Shown piece by piece: positions 22,501-31,800 of a stretch of DNA of 37,308 nt (position 1 is the first letter of the stretch; each line of letters starts with the position of its first letter). The translations under genes were made by a program, and so were the position numbers. Source of the DNA: Ectocarpus siliculosus (Eukaryota; Sar; Phaeophyceae; Ectocarpales; Ectocarpaceae). The DNA lies in NCBI GenBank assembly GCA_000310025.1, contig FN649737.1:2937982-2975289 (forward strand), written 5' to 3'. The notes beneath the pieces are model-generated. The model was not told the DNA's origin and made no database searches. It saw only the letters and a list, made by a program, of their open reading frames with translations.

Positions 22501-25500
22501 GCAGCAGCACGGCCAGTAGATACTCAAACACCGCCGTGCATTTCAAACCACAACACGCGCACGCGCGGTAGAGAACAGGGAACAACAACACTCAGCAAAC
22601 GCCCAGGCCGTGTAAGCCTTCCTACCCCATCCCCCCAGACTCACAAACAGCAATCTGAAGGCTACCCCCGCTGATCTCCCCCGCGGCATACACACAAGAG
22701 CATGGCAGACACACAAGAGCGCGGCAGACACACAAGAGCGCGGCGGACACACAAGAGCGCTGCAGACACACAAGAGCGCGGCAGACACACACAGAGAGCG
22801 TCAACGTAGCAGCGTTCCAAACTCACGCAGACGTAGAGCTGCTCTTGCGGGCGGTGCTTGTTCTTGCCATGGGTCAGCAGGAGCTCCCTGGCGAAGCCGG
22901 CGTTGCCCGCGTTAGCGGCGGCCTTGATGGCCACCACCAGACCGGCCTCCGTCATCGTCTGCCCGTTCTCCAGCATTGCTCTCGTCGTCTGTTCCATCGC
23001 ACCCGCAGCAACAAATTAAATATGGGGGAACATTCAAAAGCCCCGCGGGGTCAAAGTAGCGGGGGGTAGGCATGTGTCGCATGCCTTTTAGCGGATAGGC
23101 CATTGGCCACGCGTCCTCGAGAGGACGGAGCATTGTTCCCGGAGGACCCATCACCGATGGCCAATCGTTCCTTATTGCTTTGCCAAAGGTGGCTAAGTAA
23201 TGTCGTCCCTGCTCCTAACTATCCCATCGATATCACTTCCCGCCGTTTCAGCCCACTTCCTACGCCCCAGTGGGGTAGTGTCCTCATGAAAGGCTCCACG
23301 CCATAGTAGGTAGACCCTCGCATCCCTAAAATGCCGGGGCCGAGCGATATGGCGGGTTTTCGCCGGCCCAGGTCATGCAGGGGAGGGGAGGGGGGACGGA
23401 ACAATCATGCATGGACCAGCTTGTCCCTTCCTCCGTTCAAATTCGTCGTCCATAGCAACTTCTCCAAAAGACTTCCATCCGAATTTCCTTCCCCAACCTG
23501 TAGACCAACCTCGCTTGCAACACAACAATCCTCAAGCCTTGCAGCTAAAACTCCGTCCCGATAAGACCAAGCTCGCTTGTTGCAAAAAACTGTGTACAAA
23601 AACCCTCGAGTCTCACATCTAAAATCCCCTCCCAATCCTCGGCTCGCCGGAGCGCCCCGATCATGGCCGAATTCGCCCGTTGTGTGGGCGTCCATCCCTT
23701 CTCCCGCATCTCCGACGACACTCTGGGTTGGCGGCGGACCCAATAAGCGCGCAGGAAAACAGGGCGTTACAGCAGTAATGCTTGGAAGAATACATTTTGT
23801 GATTTTTCGAAATTTTCGTATCGCAATCTGTGACAATATTTTATTATTCCAGATTCTGGGGGAGGTCGAAGCCCATTTGTCCTGGCCGGAACTTGTCGTA
23901 GAGCGTGCTCTCCCTGGCCCTGTAACTGCTGCTGTCGTGAATAGGCGACCTTCTGCTCACCCCACGCAGTGGCACCTCGTAGTCTCGCGAGTAGAATTTA
24001 TTATCTTACCCTGTGAGCTCTCTCGCAGCCAACCAAACTCAAACCAACCCATCCCATCCCATCCCATCCCATCCCATCCCATCCCAACCCATCCCAACCC
24101 AACCCAACCCAACCCAACCCAACCCAACCCGGCCGTCCCCAGCTCACCTCCGCATGTCTTCCACGGAGCCCCAGGAGTGCGCGACTATCATGCTGGACAG
24201 GGTCTTTCGTTCGGGCTGTAGGCCCTTGACGGTCATCTCCTCCAGCAGTCGTACCGCCTCCCCTTCTTTTCTACCCTGGCTGTATCTGTCCTCGCGCAAA
24301 GGGGAACCACACGCTAATTTTCATCAACAAGTTGCACACAAGAGAAGCCAAAATCAAACCATTCAACGAGTCAGCCGTTGACCAATGGTTTGATTTCGGC
24401 TTCAACAGCACACACCGAAATAGAACACAGGCACGCGTGCTGCCGAGTAGAAAAATCAAGCAAAAAACGGCACAAAGCGCTATCTAAAGCAGGCCCTCGT
24501 GAGAAACACCAAAGCAGGCCCTCGTGAGAGGGACGATATTCCCTGCGACGCCAAGACTCGGGACAAGACAAACGAGGTACATAAAAAAAGCATTGCTACA
24601 GGATGATGAAAAAAAAAAAAACGCTCACCCGTAGATGAGGTGGCTGTAGGTTAGAGCTTCAGGCTCGAGCTCGTCGTCCTCCGTCATCTGCTCGAAGAGC
24701 CGCTCCATCTCCTTCATCTTGTCCTCCGTCATACGTTCGTCCGTGGCTATCATCTGCCAACGAGTTGCGGTCACAGCAGCAGCAGCAGCAGAATGTGTCA
24801 GCAACGAATACAACAGTCGGCAGCGAAAGGGTTGTAAATCGTCGTGCATCAATGGATAACCGATTACATCAAGTGTTACTACTAATCCAAAGGACCGCAC
24901 AACGGTTTGCGGCTTGATCGGTGCAGATGGCGTACAGACCACCGAATGTTGCTCATTCACTATCCTTCAGGGATGGCAGACAAGGAATTTTGATGTGGAC
25001 CATTTTTAAAAACAGACGCAAAAGCACCAGAGAGTGCACAAGAGACACACAAGGCCAGTTGGAAGGCATCTCGAAAAACAGAAATCGTTGATTCTCGCAC
25101 ACGACGGCAGTAGAGGTTGCTCTAAACAGACACTTCACGTGTCTACCTCCACACGCCTCCTTTGAAATCAAGATAAAATGAACTCCACTCTATATTCAAG
25201 TCAAAGAGCCAAAACGGCAGGCCCTCAAACAAGGTCGGTTTTGCACTAGATTCTATGCATTCTACTGATATCACTATACGACACCCTATAGCAGCGGGGG
25301 GGGGGGTGTTGGCGCGCTCAAACCTGCTTCTTGGGGATGGTTATATCGAGGGTCTTACAGTAGTAGCGGCCTACAATCTCCGCAAATCTCCGCAAATTGG
25401 ACCGCAACCCTGTGTCTTGTACTGCTTGTGCTCGCCGCCACTGACCCCAATCTCCTCAACTATGGCTTGACTACATACACTAGCTCATGCCATTAGCTAC

Positions 25501-28416
25501 TGCTGATGACCCTCCGCTAAGGGGTTTAGCGAGCGTGGCGGTGAGAACGGCTGTGACAAACGTTGGGTTCCGGCGCCGAGTTACGGACTGTTTTCAGAGT
25601 CCCGACCTTACATATTTCAGCTCCAGTAGCAAACCTGAACGTGCCAGCACACAGGACGCCACTCCATGGTGTCCTCTACTGATAAGAGTAGATTGCATAG
25701 AACCTAAACGGCGGGAAGGTTCCTTATTTTCTTTGTATCGGATTTATCCATGAAAATAGAGCCAGCGTCAAACAGCTTGTCTTCAATCCCTTAAGCTTGC
25801 CCTCCTGCAACGCACCCGTCGGCTTGCTATGTTCTTCCTATTCTTGTACATACCCCGGGAAGACAATACTGGGGTGTTCAACGCGATACAAACATGCCTC
25901 GCTGGGATAGCGGCGTGGGAAGAGGGCGCGCAAGGAGAGTACGTCATCGGGGGGGGGGGGTCGGACTTGCCTTTAGCACGGTGTTGTAAACTTTGACATC
26001 CTTGATGCCGTTCTGCCGGCCTTTCTCCAGCAGGTGCACCGCTAGCCACCAAGGTCCGTTGCCGTTGCTGGCGAACATTCTCCTCAGTCGCGTCGTAAGC
26101 ATCGCCGCCGGGGTGCCGTGACGCTGCGTGATTTTTGTCCATCCGCGTGTTTGCGACAGGAAGAGCGCACAGGGGAGACGCGTTGAGGGCAAACAAGAGG
26201 GGGGAGAACCAGGCCGGATTAGAGACAAAGGACATCGAGAATGGGGCGGTCGGGGGGGGGGGGGGGGTACTCATGTTTTGCATGCCTTAGAGGTTAGGCC
26301 ATCGGCCACGCGTCTTCGAGAGCGGGGGGGGGGGGCGTGCAGAATTGCCGGCGAGCGAAGGAAGAGGGAAGGTACAGCAGCATTTGTGGGTAACCGAACC
26401 TTGACGGTTCAAGAAGTAGGCTGAGGGATCCGACACATTTCATGACGTACAACAGCCTTCGCACGTTGGACATGCCTGGAGAGAGAGTAGGTGGCGGACG
26501 CGAGGTGGAAGCTTACCTACCTGTGTGCATGTCTACGTACAAGCTTGAGAACGGTACTCCCACCATCAAACTGACCCTCGCAAACATATGTAGCGGGCGG
26601 AAAACGCCCCACAGGGTGCGATCCTAGTGCTACGTCGTAGATACCGTGTACAATGCCACTTGCTGTCGTGTCGTGGTACAGAGGGGGTCCCTGTTTAGTG
26701 CCGGTTGAATAGTGCCGGTGCCCAGTATAGTGTTGGTGTTTTCGGTGGGCACACACTGATTATCCAAGTCATTGTCAGTGCTTTGAATTGTGCCGGTCCG
26801 GTATAGTGCCACTGCAGTCCCGGTGAATTTTCTGGGCAGATACCGGCATTCAACAGGGACCCCCTCTGAAGTGTGAAGCAGGTAACACTCTCGTGAGCGA
26901 TGTGCTCTGTACCGTGTGTGCGCCAAAAGCCAAAACGAGCTAATAGAAGCGTGGGTGGTGACACGCATACGGCGATCTTCATTTTTTTTCTCACAAGAAC
27001 AAGACGAAATTTCATCTGGAGAAACGAGCAAATAATTCTGAAGTGTTCGTGACCAGCCTGTGTTTCTACCAATCTCCGAGCAGTATGCAGCAAATACCCC
27101 CCCTGCACCGGTACTGCTGTTGGGGGGGGGTGGTATCTCCAGGACCGAACCAAAAACGTGGTTGAAAATGTTGCCTCTGGGGGGAAACCCGCGGCGGGAG
27201 TTGTACCCTATGCACTAAGACCACACATACTGCGCACCGATTTATCAACCTGTTCGGGGTACGGGACCGTACTCGCTGTGAATGCCATGGCTCAGGTGTT
27301 TGTATCTCTATTCACCCTCTACCTAAAATCTGTGTCTTGTTCAAATGTTAGATTTAGTTGCCACCCCTGCAAAGTGCCAAAACTTTCATCAAAGTGGCTT
27401 CGCATCGGCACGCCCATCTGTTGCAGTTTCGACCCCAACATGGTGGCGGCCCTCACTGTCAATATTGTCAGCGTTTGGTGCCAACGAAGCGTTTACAATG
27501 CTCGTCATTGGAGCTGAACGAGACGTGCCGCGAAGCGACTCTGGCCGTGACAGTTGGTGAAGGCTACATACCACCCTGGACCGCCTGGCTAGCAGCAGGA
27601 AGCACCACAAGGTGGAAGTGCGCTAGGCTATGTACGGCCGGGAAAATGATTACGGTAGGTGACGCAAGATATCACATCCCCTGGATCAATTTTCGAAGCT
27701 CGATGACTCGGCAGGAAAAACAAGTTATTTAGTGACGCTGCCGGAAATGGCGGCGTTGCAGCTATCTCGCCGAGAGCTTTCCGAAAATGTATCATTTGAT
27801 GTCGGCATCCTCCCCGTCGTCGTGGAACGCTACAATAACCGACTTCCTATATATTTTACTTCTTATTAGAAAGAACACAAACCATCCCTGCCACATATAA
27901 GAGTCCGTGGAAGATTAGCAATGGATGCATTCATTGCGTTGTACGGTGTGACAAACCCGTATATCTACGGTTCCTTGAGCGGCGCACAGCGATATCCCTT
28001 CTGGGCAACTGGCTCGACAAGAACAGGTTCGAAATTCGGTCCACGGGGTGTGGTATCTTCCGCAATCCATGGTAGTCGTACGATGTTGTTGTTCGTTGCA
28101 CGGATAGCATGCTAATTCCGCAGGCGAATGAACTGGAGCAAGCGCGCAGAAACGTTGATACCGGCACCGAACACAACAAGGCCCTCTTGGCGTGCTCATG
28201 GACAGCAGTGCTCTGGGTGGTAACGCACAGCTTTGTACGGCTTGGGGGGAGTCCCGCTGGCCTCAGGGACACCACCACCGAGAAGAGACGCGGACACTCT
28301 CGCACGCCTCTCACCTCTAGATCCGGTCGTGCGGCCAAGACATCCTCGTTGCCTTCCCGTGTCGGTATCCCCGTCGCACGCGCCCAGCCATGGCTCCTAC
28401 CGCTGTTGGTCACCCA

Positions 28417-28447
<31 letters not shown>

Positions 28448-28608
28448 CTGCCGACGACATTATGTTGCCTTGCTCCTCCCATGGAACCCGCTCGTGCTTT
28501 GTCACCAAAATCCCGCGCCCAGACCCTAGGTGCTGCTCTAACCCCTGCATTTCGAGCAGACCTTGACCCACCGGCGCTAATCGCACCCTGCGCGGCCGCG
28601 CGAAGCAT
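18618..28608 (-). CDS. Pentatricopeptide-repeat protein (PPR gene A), probably organellar
   Basis: PPR proteins are helical-hairpin repeat proteins that bind specific organellar RNAs and act in their processing, stability, editing or translation. The spliced product is 615 residues. Residues 1 to about 95 are rich in Arg, Ala, Ser and Gly and poor in acidic residues, typical of a mitochondrial or plastid transit peptide, with nine Gln at 55-63. Helical-pair repeats then fill about 110-600. Typical PPR phrases include VYNTVLK (143-149), ALTYSHLIYGYSQG, LLEEMTVKGLQPERKTL, EMREKGWTPTQRANSAMIG, VKLNGKTYNLALTSAV and LTKAGRLEEAADVLQ. No DYW, E or SMR domain is visible, so it resembles the plain P class. 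The start at 28608 opens the basic leader and joins in phase to exon 2. The stop at 18618 depends on a nine-codon last exon; acceptor choice there is uncertain. Its divergent neighbour is a paralogue with matching exon structure. The RNA target is unknown. Confidence 0.9.
19499..19578. repeat. (CAA)n / (AAC)n triplet tracts
   Basis: Two AAC tracts separated by a duplicated CTGCTACACACCACCACCGCC segment, within about 100 bp downstream of the donor of the exon ending at 19596. On the sense strand of PPR gene A they read GTT. Confidence 0.9.
20118..20286. mobile_element. MITE-like inverted-repeat element, family 2
   Basis: The left end CTATTGTAGTGGTCCCGCTA is matched by the reverse complement of the right end (TACCGGGACCATTACTG). 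The inside contains three copies of AATGCCGGTTGCC or close variants. The order GGTCCC, then two TGCCGGT motifs, is shared with the element at 26679-26868. It lies in an intron of PPR gene A. Confidence 0.5.
21092..21300. repeat. Dispersed repeat family 3, divergent copy
   Basis: Runs from TACTTCACAGCCGTGCATGC through GTAGTCGTTAGACCATTGAC and GCCGGGTTCTCAGC to a G-run beside the donor of the exon ending at 21326. It is more diverged from the 11675 and 31905 copies than they are from each other. Confidence 0.75.
21763..21915. repeat. (CAACCAA)n heptamer minisatellite
   Basis: About 20 copies of a 7-bp unit CAACCAA, with two short CATCAA interruptions, in the intron that follows the exon ending at 21976. 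On the sense strand it reads TTGGTTG. Confidence 0.95.
24045..24130. repeat. (CCCAT)n / (CCCAA)n pentamer repeat
   Basis: A pentamer tract shifting from CCCAT to CCCAA units, ending about 18 bp from the donor of the exon ending at 24148. On the sense strand it reads TTGGG then ATGGG. Paralogue B has GATGG-type repeats within its intron 4. The telomere-like look of TTGGG units is probably coincidental. Confidence 0.9.
26265..26335. repeat. Dispersed repeat family 3, diverged partial copy
   Basis: A G-run, then TACTCATGTTTTGCATGCC, TAGGCCATCGGCCACGCGTC and a second G-run. A similar block is at about 23065-23125 (GCATGCC...GATAGGCCATTGGCCACGCG), so this is a subfamily. It lies in intron 1 of PPR gene A. 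Confidence 0.55.
26679..26868. mobile_element. MITE-like inverted-repeat element, family 2
   Basis: The left end CAGAGGGGGTCCCTGTTTAG and the reverse complement of the right end (CAACAGGGACCCCCTCTG) are nearly identical over about 26 bp. The interior of about 140 bp repeats TAGTGCCGGT. It lies in intron 1 of PPR gene A. It has no coding capacity. Confidence 0.75.
27652..28077. mobile_element. MITE-like inverted-repeat element, family 1
   Basis: The left end AAGATATCACATCCCCTGGA and the reverse complement of the right end (TCCACGGGGTGTGGTATCTT) define an element of about 425 bp. The interior shares GAGAGCTTTCCGAAAA with the 1864 copy. It is larger than its relatives and sits in intron 1 of PPR gene A. 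Confidence 0.75.
28419..28447. repeat. Coding (CAG)n repeat, polyglutamine in the transit peptide of PPR gene A
   Basis: Nine CTG triplets on the plus strand encode nine consecutive Gln (residues 55-63) in exon 1 of PPR gene A. All Gln codons are CAG, as expected of a recent slippage expansion. Confidence 0.95.
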
Positions 28609-28833
28609 AGCTCCCTCTCTAACCTACGGCCTATGCATGCATGATGTGTGGCAGAGTGAGTACGTGAGAGGCCCTACAGATGTATCGATTTCATCCACAT
28701 TTTTCTACATACAATTGTAGGGGGGGGGTCTTTTTCGATGATACTGCGTGGTCAGCACAGCAACAAGCAACAACTGAAGCACACAGAAGCCCAAGGACAG
28801 CTGAAGGAAGGGAAGGCTGCAAGCGCCGAGAGC
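28609..28833. promoter_or_regulatory. Probable bidirectional promoter between the two PPR genes
   Basis: The two start codons point away from each other and are separated by 225 bp, so both 5' untranslated regions and core promoters should lie here. I see no convincing TATA box. The segment contains TGCATGCATGATG and an ACAATTGT palindrome, but neither can be tied to a known factor. An in-frame upstream ATG at 28738 in gene B would shorten the shared space to 129 bp if used. Confidence 0.6.
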
Positions 28834-31800
28834 ATGCTTCGGGTGCGGTCGTTGGCCGCGCAAGGCGTGCGAGACTTTGCGCTACGTAAGGTTGGACGAT
28901 CGAGCGCCACAGCAGCAGCACGAGAGTTGACCTACTGCAGCAGCAGCAGTCACTCCCCAGCGACAGCATTTGAACAGCAGGGGGGGGAGTCGGCTGCGGC
29001 AGCACCAACAACAGCAGCACGAGCTGGTACAGACCCAGTGCAACATGGCGTGGAGTACGCATCAAGGGCGATGGTGGTGGAGGAAACAGGAGAAAATCAG
29101 GAGGAGGAGGAGGAGGGTGGTGAATCACCCGACCAGGGCGACGTGAGTGTTCCGCAAGCATCTCATCATGTGCAGTCAACACGTACCGTTGGCAACGTGA
29201 GATATCACACCCCCTGGACCAATTTTTAGAGCTCGACTACGTATGTACTCACAGCATCAAAGAGTGGTGGCCTACTCACAGCATGAAAGAGTGGTGGGGT
29301 GGAGAATGGTGGCGTTGGAACCGGCTCGTTGAGAGCTTTTCTAAAACACGTCGTTTGCTTTTTGCATCCTTTTCGTGGTGGGCTTTGAAAATCGACGCAG
29401 GGGGTGTGGTATCTTATGTCACCAACGGTAGCCGGAATATCGCCGCAGGAGAGCGGCGAACATGCTTGTATTTTATAGATACATAACAGCAGTCGTCCTT
29501 TCTCGTGCGCGCTCACTACTCGTCATACTGTATGCTGTGCATCTTCTGTACCGCTCGGATTGCCCCATGGCAAGATTGAAGGTTTAGAAGAAATAAATTT
29601 ACACAGCTCTCTTTGTACGCATTTGAAGCTGTGCAACCTGCCGTTGCGGAAGCATAAACTCATGTGTGGACGACACTTGCTACACGCAATGCATAGTTGG
29701 AGCGCGGGTTTGGTTTGGGTGCGTCCGGAACGTGCTCTGTGTGCTGACTATGTGTACAGCAGTACCTGTGGCTTCTGCAGGCATCGAGTGTGCCGAATCG
29801 ATTGCAAGACCGTTCGTTCCTTGGCCTCCATTACGATGACGGACGGTGTGCCGGGGATAACAACCACCGGGTTCGTGGTGTTACTTCGGCGTACATACAG
29901 GCATTGCGCGTGAAGTAACAAGACACGTTGTTGCGGTTTTTCGAAGGCGGGAGCGGGAGGTCAAAGGTGGGAGCTGACGAGACGGGCGGAGCCACGGCGG
30001 GCACAGGACAGCCCGGCCACAGCAGCAACGGGTGGGTGGGTCGCGCGGCCGTGTGCCTGGCCCGAAGAGCGCTCCGCAGGAGCTCCACCTTTCCCCGCAG
30101 CTCGGGGTTGTCGTGTGCGGCACGCAGAGCGTCTTGGAACCGTCACTCGTCAGAATGCGTTTCACAAATCAGAATCCCAAAAGTTGTGTTGTTTCGCCTG
30201 CGCCTTGGCAGACCACATTCCCCCCGCAAACACCGAATCGATTTCGATTTCGATTTAGGTGTTTGCGGGTGGAATGTTGTCTGCAAAGGCGCGGTCTGAA
30301 CAATTATAACTTTTGGCACGCTGATCGTGAACGCGTTCTGATGAACGTCGCCCGTACGCGGGAGCGACGGTTTTTAAGACGCTGTGCGTGCGGCATGCGA
30401 CAACCCTGGGCTGCGGGCAAAGGTGGAGCTCCTGCGGAGCGCCCTTCGGGCCAGGCACACGGCCGCGCGACCCATCCACCCGTTGCTGCTGTGGCCGGGC
30501 TGTCCTGTGCCCGCCGAGGCTCCGCCCGTCTTGTCAGCTCCCACCTTTGACCCCCCGCTCCCGCCTTCGAAAAACCGAAACTGTCGCACACTGTCTACTA
30601 ACGTCTCCGGATGCGTAAAGTGGCGACTTGCTCATAACTTTGGCAGTGACCGGTGTAGAGTAGAGCGTGTCAACCACAGCAGTATAGGTACCAACCAAGT
30701 GCTTGCCGTAGTAGTAAACGAACGGCGAGACGATTGGGATGTTCATCTCCCTCACTTTGGAGTTTTGCGTGCAACAGCCCAGGTAGCGCGCTGCCACCGG
30801 CTTGCTTGAGCACCGAATGGAGGTCCTATGGCCCGATTGCTGATGATGACTGAAATCGCGCATCATCCCATAGCTCGGGTTCATCAAAGCTTAAGTCGTG
30901 ATCATCTCGAACATATTGCGATCCTGCTGCTGATCGCCAGCGTCGTGCGCGAGCAGCACAAGTTGCCCTATACATCATTGGGATACAGCAGTAAAAGGCG
31001 ACTTCTCAAAATAGATGCGGTGTAATTCCACGTCGTTACGTGTGACAGCAGTACGGCTCCTCCCGCCAAGAGTTGTGCCAGAGCTTTTCGTGAGTTGGCG
31101 CGGATTTATCAAGCAATACGAAATGAGAGAGGTGTCTTGGGAACCCAGAGGTTCTCAGGAATGTTTCGAGTTGTGAAACACAAGAAAATATGAACGGTGT
31201 GTTCACACGCGTACCCTCTGGGCGAAGTTCATTGAAATGCATCCCCAGCCAATTCGTTGTTGTTGTTGTCTTTTTTCTCTTTTTTTCTACACCTCTTAAT
31301 TTAACGCTGCTGGTCTCAACGATGCGCACTCACGTTTCCATTCAGAGGTGGGCATGAAAGCAAACATTGTCGCGGAACACGCCGCATGTTTGTATACTTG
31401 GTGGTGGTGACCCTTATTTTTTTTTCTGGTGTGTTGAGGCGTTTCTTTTTCGTCGCTCCTCCCCCCCCCCCTCCAGTTCGAGTCGCGGACCCCCGAGGAA
31501 GAGCTAGTGTCCAAGCTCAAGAGAATCCGCACCGTTCAGGGACCGGGCAACTTGGAGCAGGCAATGGCCAAGCTGACCAAGGCGCACAACGAGGGCATCA
31601 GCGACATCACCGCCTACAACATCGTCATCAAGGCAAGAGCAGGCCCGCCTGCTTCGCGGGGATGAAGCGTTGTATAGTCGGGGCTCCGATGTACGAGGGT
31701 ACCATAGAGGGTACCTTATGAGAGGGAGCTCCGATTTAAGAGGGTCGGAATTGGTTGTCACGGGCTCGACCCGCGATAGTGCAGTTGGGTACCCTCTTAT

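Larger units (their letters stand above)
18618..28608 (-). other. Exon map of PPR gene A (12 coding exons)
   Basis: Coding exons in transcript order: 28315-28608, 25971-26123, 24629-24753, 24148-24285, 23617-23722, 22827-22988, 21976-22158, 21326-21538, 20543-20659, 19596-19799, 18735-18860 and 18618-18644. They total 1848 nt, 615 codons plus TAG. Intron phases are 0,0,2,2,0,0,0,0,0,0,0. Intron 2 starts GCAAGT (25970-25965) and is a GC-AG intron; all others are GT-AG. The last exon could instead begin at an AAG acceptor a few bases upstream and read a different frame to a TGA. Confidence 0.82.

Noticed and set aside
22543-22804. CRISPR-like array of ACACAAGAGCGCGGCAG units
   Set aside because: Units are about 17 bp and contiguous with no unique spacers; this is an intronic minisatellite in a nuclear gene.
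23840-24000. Minus-strand peptide with YDKFRPGQMGFDLPQN, considered as a PPR A exon
   Set aside because: It does not match the paralogue, its frame cannot join the preceding exon without a stop, and the true homologous exon was found at 23617-23722.
24045-24130. Telomere-like TTGGG array, considered as an interstitial telomere
   Set aside because: Units drift between ATGGG and TTGGG and the array sits by a donor like the other simple repeats; brown algal telomeres are reported as TTAGGG, which is absent here.
29560-29913. 117-codon open frame in intron 1 of PPR gene B
   Set aside because: It lies between two inverted-repeat elements, has no recognisable domain, and is not needed by the phase-consistent gene model.
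29928-30618. Overlapping open frames in the palindrome
   Set aside because: The two arms yield mirror copies of the same frames, so they arise from the inverted duplication, not from selection for protein.
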